DNA from: Chlorokybus atmophyticus
Lineage: Eukaryota; Streptophyta; Chlorokybophyceae; Chlorokybales; Chlorokybaceae
NCBI GenBank assembly: GCA_009103225.1
Contig: RHPI01000249.1
Coordinates: 278,379-342,378, forward strand
Direction of reading: 5' to 3'
Length of the DNA: 64,000 bases
The first letter of the stretch is position 1; every line of letters starts with the position of its first letter. The notes under the pieces were generated by a model. That model ran no database searches and was not told where the DNA came from. It saw only the letters and a list, made by a program, of their open reading frames with translations. Positions 35,701 through 46,114 of this stretch are shown in pieces. The position numbers were made by a program, and so were the translations under genes.

Positions 35701-36696
35701 TGTTAACCCAACATACTTGAAGGCTCCAAGGTCTGCGACCAAACATGTCAGCCTAGCATATAACTCAGTGCCTCTGCACTTTTGAACCCTTCAGGTTGTT
35801 TGATGGCTGGTGGAGAGCAAAGCACTAGCCGGAGATGAACAAGTGTTAGTGTTCTGTTTCGCATCTCTATGGTTAAGTTACACACGTTGCGGCTCGGACG
35901 GGCGCGTATCTGAGAATGCCAGGCATGTGTTTGCCAAACTGGTCGGCAGCAGCCGCTTCCCCCTGCTGTCCAAAATGTACGTAGAGCAAGTTGTCGCACA
36001 CTCCGGCCTGATGCACGAGGCGGAGTCTCATGCTGCGCCAGTCGCCATCAAGAAGGAGTTGCTTGTTTGGAGTTCAGCGCTGGTTGGACACTCTCGTTTC
36101 CAGCAACGTGACTTGCAGCATGACTCTTGCAAGTGGAAGGTGGACAGGACTGGCACTGAACCGCAATCATATGAGTTACCATCCCGCATCATTCAAGGTG
36201 GCCTCTGATGAGCATATACTGCGCAGCGCTGGTTGTTACTGTCTAATTTTGTGCACATTGGCCTTTAACGCAGCTAAAGCCATGTAGAGTTGTGCAGGGT
36301 TCCTTGTCAGTTTTGAAGTCAGCATCAACATCGGCAATAGCAGTCAATCCATAGTTGATGTAAAGGTGGTAGTTAGCCCTCCCCCCCCCACTTGTTGACA
36401 TGTCTCGACACACTGGCTGGTGGTTGGTGACAGTTTCCTCGCGATCCTTCTGCAATCGTGGCTCAACTTGGACGTGTTGGACAGCACTATCAGCCTCTCG
36501 TATGAACAGACCGCAAACAATGGCGAAGATCTACGGGTGGTTACCGCGTGACACTGCAAGGCACATCCGGTTTCAAGCAGATGTTCGCATGGAACACCAC
36601 ACAGGATGGATTGATACACGTAATAGATCGCCAGTTCAGGTTTTCTTCAACCCAAGTGGCGAGCGTGGCGTCGATGATGACAGCGATGACGAGTAG
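34890..36696 (+). pseudogene. Degenerate BTB/BACK copy ii
   Basis: Exon-like blocks in the order of the 23.8-kb gene: BTB segment (SHLFRKIYESGMVE, 34900-34990), BACK segment (FQQLLHYMYTQGCV to AAVAKLQ, 35210-35452, frame broken near 35290), a long C-terminal exon (ESKALAGDE to SRIIQG, 35810-36200) and a last exon (DMSRHTGWW to DDDSDDE, 36395-36696). An eight-C run at 36381-36388 breaks the last exon's frame. The first exon is not found. Confidence 0.85.
35664..35700. repeat. TG dinucleotide microsatellite
   Basis: Uninterrupted TG repeat inside an intron-like part of BTB copy ii. Confidence 0.8.
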
Positions 36697-38213
36697 CTGG
36701 CGATGGTGTTCAAAGTGTGTAAGTGGTGACAATAGCGACATGCTATAGACTTACATGCATACATGAACTGAACCTTCCTTGCCAGTGTTAAGTACGAGGT
36801 AGTTGTTACCACTGTACACGCTGAGCGTTATGTGCAAGTATAGTGCGTCGTTCGCTCACATTAGTCTGCAAATATATCAAAAGGAAGACCTTGCTAAGCG
36901 AGTTCTCACCTAACATACTTCGTGTTATGTGCCACAGTACATGTTACTGACATGTGCATTGAGGTGTGCTGTTGCAACTCATGTAAGCAAGTACCCATTC
37001 CACAATTTGCAATAGCATTGCCTTTGACAGACTCTAGATCGCGAGTATTCAAGCATTTGGGCTGATTAATATGGTGCTCAAAACCTAACCTGGTTGGCGC
37101 CCGTGCCTTGCATCCAGTCTGTGTAAGTAAATCAAGCGCAGACAATAGACAAGTGCTTGAAATGAGTCGTGTCTACACGAAGCTGAGGAAAGCCAGTGCC
37201 CACCTCCCCTCCCCCCTTCCCACCCCTCTCACACACATTGTGAAGAATAGCCGAGACACTGAGCAACAAGGCCCCAGCCCGCACACCAGCAAGCTGCACA
37301 ATCAACCAGCAAGCACTGTTGACGTTAGCCGTACACGGGTATTACGGGTAAAACGAGTCATGTTGGAGGCTGCGTGTGCGCATGTGCACTGTGGGAGACG
37401 AAAGGCTGACATGCTCGGTGTGTGTGCAGCTATTGGCTGTGTGACTGGCATGCATACATCACACACACAGAGCAGGGGAGGTGGGTTGTTTGTAGTGCTA
37501 GTAGTAAGCTAGGCAAACTGTAGCATGATGGTCATTAGCCCGGTGGTCGTATATGTTACCATAGATGGTTTAAGCATGGCAATGGTGGCATGGTGGAGCT
37601 GTCCACAGCATGTGTGTAGCGCCTCTTGCACACGCCACGCACGGTGAACTGCTGGTGTAGAGTAACAGCATGAGATGCCATGTGCTGAGTGCTGCATGTT
37701 GTGCTGGTAGTGTGTATGTTGCACACCTTGCATGCTGCTAATGTAGCATGCGATCTCCTATACGCACGCACGCACGCACACACACACACGCGCATGCATG
37801 CATGCACGAGGTACGCATGGGGAGCAGGCTGGTGGTAGTGAAGCTAGCCCATACCACAGCATCCACACACACAAGCCCCACCCCACGCCATGACCTACTG
37901 TACAATCACAGCATGCAGCACTGAGCTAGTACCAGCGCTTATGCTATGCGCGTCAGCATTGCACGCAGTTCCGCACTGCTAACGTTGACAATGCAGCCCT
38001 TGCGTATGGTCGTGCAAGGGGCGCAGCAACCGAAGAGGGCCAATGATGAGGAGGAGGAGGAGGAGGAGGGTGGCGGAGGGACGGAGGGAGAGGAGGGGGA
38101 GTGTCAGTCTGCTAGTGTAATGCTGTGACGTGACCATGAACGTTACCTGACTGTTTGGCGCCTTGTGTACACGTACATGTAATTACGCATGCATTGTCTT
38201 GCATGCCTGTTAG
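36697..38213. other. Intergenic, no recognised gene
   Basis: Contains CACG/CACA repeats near 37760-37805 and a GAG/GGA-rich stretch at 38048-38100. No open frame here shows a known domain. Confidence 0.4.
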
Positions 38214-38325
38214 CTAGCGGTTACGCCACACTTGCAGAAGGAGTGCGAGGAGACTGTCACCAACCACCAGCCAGTGTATCGAGACATGTCAACCAATGGC
38301 GGAGGCCTAACCACCACCTTCACCA
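38214..38325 (-). pseudogene. Last-exon fragment of BTB copy iii
   Basis: On the minus strand it encodes VVVRPPPLVDMSRYTGWW, matching the last exon of the BTB family. The similarity stops at about 38325, where the non-LTR element begins. The rest of this copy lies beyond the element at 44334-45468. Confidence 0.75.
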
Positions 38326-39317
38326 AGTCCTGCCCCGAGCACCAAGGCCACGCTTGCTGGGGCGTCCACCGGAGGCCCTCTTCCAACAGCTGAGTGCCTT
38401 GACGCAGTTGTTGCTGGTTGCCTGGATGCATCAGCTTTCTAACCCACTATGCACGACGAACCAGACTGCTTGTCCATCGCCGTAGACGGCCCCTTGTTTG
38501 CAAAATGGTAGTCAGTACTCAGTTTCCGTGCACTAGTCTTTTCATTCCCGTTCACACGAGCGCTTGAGTCAGCTACGAGTGTTAGGCTTGCGTGGCTACA
38601 GCTAGTGTGCACAGACAGCGAGGCTACCGATGTTGCTTGCTGCACATCCTGTAGCAAGGACGGGAGATGTGCAATGCATCTTTGCATCCGCAGCATGTGC
38701 TACACAAGTGCTTGCAAGCACTCAACGCTACTTGCTCCGGCTGTGTGGAGGCCAGCGAGTCCGTGTTCAGCGGTGGGAGGAGGCATCCACGACGCTTGAG
38801 TGGATATCCTTCCTCGGCATGCGCCCGGAGTTGCTCCCATTCATGCGTGCAGCTACTCACCGCTTGGCAGGCTCGGACATGCTCTGCCGAACAGCCAGTC
38901 CGGCACTGCTCTGCCCTTCCAGACTTCCAGCACACGGTTCGCCTTTCACCCACACCCAGGTGCAGTCGTGCCAAAGAACGTGCATTCCGTGTGCCGAGGG
39001 AGGGGGGTTGGATCACATACACGGTGGACGTGCTCACCTCCTCCTCCCCCCCGCTGTGCTTCTACTGTAAGCCCGGGCGCGGTGTCCGCACGCTCCAACC
39101 CGAGGCGCCAAGCAGCCTCCTGCTCAGCCTAAGGTCCCCCCCCCCTCGCATTGCCCCTCCTCTTGCTCAGGCAGATGGTGTACAAGCGGGGAGCCTGTCT
39201 CTCACCGCTGGCGACAGCGGCGCTTTCACTGCTCCGGCTACGGTGCTATCAACGCATGGTCTCACAAACACGCAGGCTGCAGATGGCTAGCAGCAAGTCA
39301 CGCGCAAACAGAAAGGG

Positions 39318-40258
39318 GTGGCAAGACAGGAGGCTGGCTCATCCTCTACCCAAGTGCAGCAACCCCACCCCCCTACTGTTTGCTCCCCACCTGTTCAATC
39401 TCTCTCTCCAGCCACGCCTGCACACGCTCCCCGCTCGGAGTCGTGGTATGACATGGTGGAGGAGGACCAGCTGGCCGCGACGCAGCAGGACCCACCCCCC
39501 CTCGAGGCAGCGCCCCCCGCTCATGTACTTTCAGACACGCTCGCCCCAATGCTCTCGCGCCTTGGCATAGACGTAGGGGAGGCGGACTTCGACACGGTGT
39601 GTGCAGTTCTAATGCTGGGCGCAGGCCTCACGGCGCAAGCTGGCCAGGCACAGCTGCTGCTGTCGGATGTCGACCAGATCTCTGGCCTAAGGGTGGAGGC
39701 GCTTCAACCCCCCCTGCCCAGACGGCCAGTTTTGGAGGAATGGCTGTGGGAGCGGCTGCATGCTCCTCTTCAGGCGCTGGGCTTCACCCCGGCCAGCGGC
39801 TCGGAGGCAATGTCGCTGCGCTCCATGCTATCCCATGCTTTTGCAGTTCGGGGCAACGGGCGTCGCCGCACTAAGCTCTACATCATGCTGGTCCTGCCGG
39901 CGGACGCATCTTCTCTATCTCTCCCGCTCACACCGTCTCAGCGTTGGGTGTCGCTGGATGAATGGGAGTCGGCACTGCAAGACAGGCAGGCAGCTGGCAG
40001 GACCGTCACTTCGGGCCTTACTTTCCATGCTGCGTTTCATTCTTGGCGGTCCACCCTCCCGCAAACAGCCGAGACACCAAGCGAGCCTCCTCTGCACAGC
40101 TCTGCTGCATGCAGCTCGGTGGCCCGGCAGCTGTTTTCTCCGCCCAGACTTGCGAGCCCGGAGCAGCACCCGCGCAGGCCCTTGTCGCCTGCTCCTCACC
40201 CTGTGAAGGCGCGAGCGTCTTTCATATCTCCGGAGAAGGCTCCCCCCCCCCCCCCCCC
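39318..40258 (+). CDS. ORF1-like region of the non-LTR element
   Basis: A long proline/serine/alanine-rich frame with an acidic helical stretch (WYDMVEEDQLAATQQD) and a folded-looking middle (SRLGIDVGEADFDTVCAVLML to RRRTKLYIMLVLP). It runs into the poly-C and N gap, so its end is unknown. Upstream, near 39055, CFYCKPGRG recalls a zinc knuckle in another frame. I infer ORF1 only from position before RT. Confidence 0.45.
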
Positions 40259-40366
40259 NNNNNNNNNNNNNNNNNNNNNNNNNNNNNNNNNNNNNNNNNN
40301 NNNNNNNNNNNNNNNNNNNNNNNNNNNNNNNNNNNNNNNNNNNNNNNNNNNNNNNNNNNNNNNNNN
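40259..40366. other. 108-N assembly gap flanked by poly-C
   Basis: The gap is bordered by 18 C's on the left and about 17 C's on the right, so sequencing or assembly probably failed in a C/G homopolymer. True gap length is unknown. Confidence 0.95.
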
Positions 40367-40749
40367 AGGCCCCCCCCCCCCCCCCCCGAGCGGTGCGCTC
40401 GGTGATGGTCGTCCTCCGTTGCCAGGACGGGGAGTGGTGGTTAGGCCTGGGTCGGTGCCCTCAACCATCCCCCACCCCCTTCGCTTTAGCCAGCTCGGAG
40501 GAAGTTGCAGAGGAGCCCCATCTATGTCGCCTTGTGGCTCGGGATCTGCAGCTCCCAGAGGACTCTCCTTAGGAAGAATGGGAGGCCGCCACCAGTGTGT
40601 TGACGCTGCGCATGCAAGAGGAACAGATACAGCGCTGCATGGTTTGGGTGCTAACGCTGCCGGGGCATGCACACGCCACCGGTGATGGCGAGGTGGTGTG
40701 GGCAAACGTTCGCAAACTCCCGTAGGCGGGAGACTTGCGGGAGACTTGG

Positions 40750-42680
40750 TGACGTGGAAGCAGGTGCGATGGAGGGCGCGTTCATTAACTACAGCAGCAA
40801 CTGGAGGCTGTCAGGCGAACGCATGAGCCGCTCCCTTTTTGCTAGGGGCAGAGCAGACAGGGTGTCTGCCCCGCTGCTGACACTGGACTTTACTACACAA
40901 CGGCATGACCCAACCCTCCGCACACAAGCTTAGCTGCAGGAGGCCGCGAGGGATTTCTACACGCAGTCGTACACCTCTTCGGCAGCAGAGGCTTCGGCTA
41001 AAGAGGCAGCGCAGGCAGAATGTGTCCGGCATGTTTCACCCGTGCTCCTCCTTGCAGACAGCGCCGACCTTGATGCACCTATCACGCAGGAAGAGCTGCT
41101 GGTTGCACTTCGCTCGATGGATGCGCACAAAAGCCCTGACATCGACGGCTTCACTGCAGCTTTTTGGCTGCATATGTGGCCTGTGCTAGGCGCCGACTAT
41201 GCAAAGTACTGTCAGCTGGTGCTGGAGCGCGGGCACATGGGCAACACAACGCACAGGTGTCATCGCCCTTCTGCATAAGAAAGGCTCTATCGGACTTGCG
41301 CAACACTTGGTGCCCCATCACGCTGCTCACGTTGCACTATAAGATCCTAGCCAAGTCCTTTGCTCTACGCCTCTCTCCCTTGCTCCCGGAAGTCCTGTCC
41401 GCGGAACAGACAGGGGTTCATCAAGCACAGGTACATCTTGGACAACATCCTCACTGCACTCGACTTTATCTATTGGGCTGAAGCCTCCCATCAAAAGCTT
41501 GCTCTCCTGCTCTTGGACTGCGAGAAAGCTTTGATCAGATGGACTGGTCCTTCTTGGATAAAGTCCTTCACGCGTTAGGGTTCCGCCAAACCTTCAGAGG
41601 GTGGGTACGCACTCTTAACGATGGGGGTTCAACCTCGGTCATGGTGAATGGCTACCTCACGGAGGAGTTTTCTCTCCAACGCAGCGACAGCGCTGCCCAA
41701 TGGCACCGGCCTTGTTCGTCACAGCCACGGAGGCCCTCGGCGCCATGCTCCAGGCGAAACCGTCTTGTCAAGGGCTTGTGCTCCCCGGTAACAGCCACCC
41801 TAGCGAGGCATCCCCTGATGAGGTCAGGTACTTTGCCTTTGCGGACGACACGGCTGTGTTGCTGGAGGTCTCTCAACAAGCCTTCCTAGCTTTTTCTTTG
41901 GTAATGAGCACCTACTGCCTAGCTTCGGATTCCTAGCTCAGTCTTCACAAGTCCATCGGTCTGCTCCTGGGCTCAGTGCGCCCCCTCCCTGCTCTAGACT
42001 GGGGGGTGAAGTGGCTGCAGCCGGGGGAAGCCACCACGCCGCTGGGGATACCTGTGGGCATCTCTCTGCAGCAACCACAGCTGTTCGAAGCCGTCCTGGA
42101 AAAGTTGCACAAGCGCATGCACATGTGGGCAGGCCATTACTTGTCATTGATGGGCAGAGCTTTGGTTGCCAACCAAGCAATACTCGCCTGTTTACGGTAC
42201 ACATCAGCGGTGGCTTCTCCATCCCATGCACTCATGCAGGACTTGCGCAGAGAGTGCATAGGCTTTTCCTGGAGGTCTCAACCCTCCCCAGGCCCAGCCT
42301 CCATTACGGTCCGAGGCAAGGTGCAATGGCAGGTGTTGTGTCTCCCTAAGAGCCTAGGGGGCTTGGGGTTGCTTGACCCCTCGCTGCAGTCGCAAGCGCT
42401 TCTGGCGAAGTGGGCGGCGAGGTTGGTTGATCCCACCTGGACCCCTTGGAAAGTTCTTGGCATCTCAGACCCACTCTGCCAGCAGCTGGCAGAGTGGGTC
42501 TCAGATGCGCGTGAGCCCACGATGCAGTGGATGCCTCCAGCAGCGCTCCTCTCCACAGACCTACTAGTGCACAACCGTGTTGCACGTCACTTGCAGGCCA
42601 TCTTCAAGGCGTGGAAAGCCGTGGCCCCTACACACCGTCCCCCTCCCTCTACCTACGGGGAAACCCGGGTTTCCCCGTAG
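40750..42680 (+). pseudogene. Reverse transcriptase of the non-LTR element
   Basis: Blocks in order: NYSSNWRLSGERMSRSLF, ITQEELLVALRSMDAHKSPD, CPITLLTLHYKILAKSFALRL, YILDNILTAL, the catalytic FADDT (41838-41852), LGIPVGISL and RPKSLGGLGL-type PKSLGGLGLLDPSLQSQALLAKW. Stops at 40931 and 41934 and several frame changes break it. Both stops could derive from CAG. The order and C-terminal blocks match the RT of plant and algal L1-clade elements. Confidence 0.88.
42468..42500. repeat. 33-bp palindrome in the RT C-terminal region
   Basis: 16-bp perfect arms around a single A, with a further near-match outside (one mismatch). It lies inside otherwise continuous coding sequence. Confidence 0.9.
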
Positions 42681-42686
42681 GTAGAG
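42647..42686. repeat. 40-bp perfect palindrome
   Basis: Centre CCCGGG; 20-bp arms match without a mismatch and have no spacer. It closes the RT C-terminal frame. Confidence 0.95.
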
Positions 42687-42690
42687 AGAG

Positions 42691-42722
42691 AAATGTTGGC
42701 GGAGGGCCCTCCGCCAACATTT
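42691..42722. repeat. 32-bp perfect palindrome
   Basis: Centre GGGCCC; 16-bp perfect arms, four bases after the preceding palindrome. Confidence 0.95.
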
Positions 42723-43263
42723 ATTCTTCAACGCCCACATTCGTCTGCCAGATGGCAAAGTGTTGGGTGTGGGGGAGTGTAGGCAGTGGTTTTGCCGGTG
42801 GGCTCGGGAGGGATTTCACAGGGTTTGCGACTTATCTGACCCACTCCTCCGGCGCCCATACACACGGCCGAGGAGCTCTACTACTGGGCCCCGCACTCCA
42901 CGCACCAGCGTCTGGACACACTGTGGGCAGCCATCCCGCAGACATGGCTTGCTCTCCTCCATGCAGGACCTGGCCTGCCGGCGGCGGGGGAATGGTGGGC
43001 TGCTCCAGCAGCGGACGGCGTCTTGACTTCAGTGCTCCTGGTCTCGTCCGTGAGCGCTGCGCAGTGTCGGGGTAGTCTCTTCCCCCTCTCAGGTCGGCAG
43101 CACAACACCCTCTTGGCCGGGGAAGAGGAGGGCCAGCTCTTCCTCCAGGCTGCATGTCGCGTTCATATCCTCCCCACCCCTTAGCGCTGGCGGAGGGGTC
43201 CCGCTCCTTTCTCTCCGGCCTGGCAGGAGCTGCCTGCAGCTTCTCGCTACCACGCTTGGTATC

Positions 43264-44196
43264 TTGCGGGTGGCGCGGCCCTTGCCGACGTCCATTATGA
43301 TCCTCAAGCGGCAGGCTGGTCTGCCGAGCTCGGCAGACCAGCCTGGCTTTTTCACAACCGTTCCCACTCTGTGGGAGTATTCTTCCCACTTGGGCTATCG
43401 TGTTCTCTCTTGCAGGTCGGCATCCCTTGCGCCAGGCCCACAGCGCTGGAGAATGTTTGACCCAGCGTTACCCTGGCAGCAAATTTGGCGAGGCGTGCAG
43501 TTCTCTCCATCTCCGGGTACACACCGCAGACTTATGTGGCTCATTGCGCATAGCGCTCTCTTTACGGGAGAGCGGCTGCAATACATGTGTGCAGACGAAG
43601 AGTGCTTGACCTGCCACGCAGCTCCGGTAGAGACCACGCTACACATTTTCCATACATGCGAGGCTGCCACGCAGCTGTGGGGTTGGGTGCAGACTCTGTT
43701 TGCCAACCTTGGCGCTAGTCTGCGCACCTGGGCGCATGCCATTGTTGGTGTCGGCACACCTGTCTCGCCCAGCAGCTTTTTGCTGATGTGGCGCCATATT
43801 CGCCCCATAGCACTATGGTGTTTATGGTGCCATCGCTGCGCTTATAGGTATGGCCGCTCATTACCATGGGCGGTGCTCCGTGCAAAGCTCTTCCAGGCAG
43901 TCTCCTTGCTCGCTAGGGAGGAGTGGCTGTCGGTCATCACCTCCCCGCTCAAGGATGACAAGCCCACCATTGCAATGTCCTCCTTCACTTCCACATGGGG
44001 CAGCAAGGGCTTCCTCTGCAAGGTCGCACAGACCCTACCTTCCGAAGGTGGAGTGGCGACACTGGTCCTTTCTGGCGGACGATGGCTGATAGGTAGACAA
44101 CTTCTTACACCATCCCGTGCTCGGGGACACTTAGTGCTTGGGTTTACTCTTGTTCTGTTCGTTACTTGGCTGTTCTTCTTAGGCTGGCAGTCATAG
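43264..44196 (+). CDS. zf-RVT zinc-finger region of the non-LTR element
   Basis: A 310-residue open frame. RRLMWLIAHSALFTGERL followed by CxxC (CLTC) and HxxxxC-like HIFHTC spacing is the zinc-binding module found after RT in plant-type LINEs. A hydrophobic end (VLGFTLVLFVTWLFFLG) is unusual. It probably continued the RT frame before the palindromes arose. The ATG is only the first in frame. Confidence 0.65.
   Translation: MRVARPLPTSIMILKRQAGLPSSADQPGFFTTVPTLWEYSSHLGYRVLSCRSASLAPGPQRWRMFDPALPWQQIWRGVQFSPSPGTHRRLMWLIAHSALFTGERLQYMCADEECLTCHAAPVETTLHIFHTCEAATQLWGWVQTLFANLGASLRTWAHAIVGVGTPVSPSSFLLMWRHIRPIALWCLWCHRCAYRYGRSLPWAVLRAKLFQAVSLLAREEWLSVITSPLKDDKPTIAMSSFTSTWGSKGFLCKVAQTLPSEGGVATLVLSGGRWLIGRQLLTPSRARGHLVLGFTLVLFVTWLFFLGWQS
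43312..43345. repeat. 34-bp perfect palindrome
   Basis: Centre GAGCTC; 17-bp perfect arms without spacer, inside the zf-RVT frame. Confidence 0.95.
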
Positions 44197-44333
44197 TGCT
44201 GCTAGCCACCACGCAGTCTTAGTTAGATCCTTTTTGCTAGTGGTTTTTTCTACTTTTCAACCTTGCTCGTCTTTATTAATATGATTCTCTGTTGGCCTTG
44301 AAGGAAAAAATAAAAGTACAAAAAGGCTGCGTC

Positions 44334-45468
44334 GAGAAATGGGAAGGTTGCTGATGGACCAATAGGACGCTGCCAGCACTGTGGTAGCAGCAGTCTGCAA
44401 CAGACCAATATGCTGAGAGAGTTGCGTACAAACACCGCCTGATATGCACACAAGACACAAATGACCGACTGTGTCGGATAAGTACCTGCAGCTTAGCAAC
44501 TGCGGCATAACACATCAATTGTTCTGGAATGTTCAGCAGCTGGAGGCAGGCAGGCAGCTGTTCAGCTGCACTGCCCTTGCTGATAGGTTTGGGTTGCAGC
44601 TGCAGCGCACAATGCTCCACGCAAACTGCCACTTCGTACTTATCAGCAACTTGGAGCAGTTGCCAGAGCTGCGTCTGTGTGCGGGTCGTGGACACCCCTG
44701 TGTATAGATTACATGCAGCAGCTGCAACCTCTGCAAAGCAACACATGTGTATGTTGGAGTCTGTGCAACAACAGCCATTGATGCAGACTAACTGAACGCG
44801 GTGACGCGCATGCAGCATGATGGCATAGACATGCATTTTCCCAGAGCAGCAGAATTAGAGGCACGTTTGTAGCACGTAGCAGGCTGCACGCCTTGTGCAT
44901 TGAGCACTTCGTGGGGCTCACCATAACTGCACATAGTGACATGCAGCGGTGCTGTCTGTGTTGTGCGCTTTGCGGTCCCTGCCATGCCACCCTCCAACAT
45001 GCACCGGAAGACAGCAGAATATCGCAGCTAAAAGTAGGCTACTGACATTTGTCTTGAGGTCAGCTGCGCAGGGCTCTGCAATGAGCACAAGCTAGCCAGT
45101 GGTAAGCGCAACACCTGAAACTGCGATAGGTACCTGTCGTTCCCTTGTGCATGCAGCCAGATTTGTCAGGGCATAGCGTCCTCACGCTACCATGCATGGC
45201 CGATGAACTACGCCCAAACATGACTACGGAAGAGACAGACGGAAACAAACGTCAAACCTGAGGTACCAAGACCGCAGCTGGGCGTGACATGGATATGCAG
45301 GACGCAGTCCGAGTACAATGGGTCATCAAAAGCAAAGCCGAATCCAGACTCGTGGTCATAAGGGCATTGGGATGCATCCAGCTTCGTGCAGCTGGGTTGC
45401 GTTTTCACACGTATCTGCTCGTCATCACGCTCTCCAGCCCTGCCTTGCCTGCGCATGGTGAAAGGCAA
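44334..45468 (-). pseudogene. BTB/BACK copy iii, split by the non-LTR element
   Basis: Exon 1 (FGFAFDDPLYSDCVLHIHV, 45468-45265) is open. Exon 2 has a frame break near 45010 (AVFRCMLEGGMA follows). Exon 3 (QVADKYEVAVCVEHC to AAVAKLQ) is shifted at its start, and exon 4 (YWSISNLPISRR, about 44395-44334) stops at the A-rich tail of the retroelement. The long fifth exon is missing and the last exon lies at 38214-38325. Confidence 0.82.
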
Positions 45469-46114
45469 GAGGCTTTGAAGGAGTAAACATGGGCAGAATG
45501 AAGACGTTCATGACATGCATGACTCATCGGTACTCAACCTTCAACGTCCATGGTGGAGGTTGAGTAAGCTGCGGAGCCAACACTCACGACCTGCTTGAGA
45601 CATAGTCCCCACATTACAACGCTAGCAGTGCCAATGAATGGCACATCCCACAGCATGCGGACTGATGATTGCAAGTGCATAAAACAGGCAATCCGTGAGG
45701 GCCTTGGAACTTTTGCTCCCGTTATTGCATGCAGGAAAGCCACTACACTGTTTGGCCGGACTGTGTGACTACGAGGACAAGAGCAACCAAGCGCACAGTG
45801 AAACACCGAAACAAGCTGTACTGTTAGTCACTTTCTGCTGTTGCAGCACTGACGCCTACCTTTGGCAAGCAGAGGCTCCAACGCCGCTGCCATGGCCACG
45901 CGTGCGCCACACCAAACTCGCATTGGCCGATGCAAGGTCCAAGACTGCTCCCGGTTGCTGCTGCCTGTGTGCATCCGGATGTCGACATGCTGTTGTGCAT
46001 GCTCCTGCGGTGGCGGCATTGTCTGCATTGTCGAGGTGCTTGCAGATGTGCATGCGTGCAAATGTGCTCAACGGAGTCCTGAGTCCCCCTCCCGAGCGCC
46101 TCAATTAGGTAAAC
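45469..46114. other. Region between BTB copy iii and the lipase pseudogene
   Basis: The minus strand has a possible start exon (MAAALEPLLAK then GTAGGC, about 45895-45860) similar to 57920-57860 upstream of BTB copy iv, so the flank was duplicated with the BTB copies. A hydrophobic minus-strand frame lies at 45534-45806. No function can be assigned. Confidence 0.4.

Larger units (their letters stand above)
38326..44321 (+). mobile_element. L1-like (plant-type) non-LTR retroelement
   Basis: The order is an ORF1-like region, RT and a C-terminal zf-RVT zinc finger, ending in an A-rich tail (about 44298-44321, AAGGAAAAAATAAAAGTAC then A's). The tail abuts exon 4 of BTB copy iii. The 5' border is inferred from where BTB similarity ends. 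No apurinic endonuclease domain was found between ORF1 and RT; it may be missing or hidden in the 108-N gap. Frameshifts, stops and palindromes break the RT frame. Confidence 0.85.

Noticed and set aside
37740-37805. CRISPR-like or telomeric repeat
   Set aside because: The repeats are simple CACG/CACA runs without spacers or a telomere unit.
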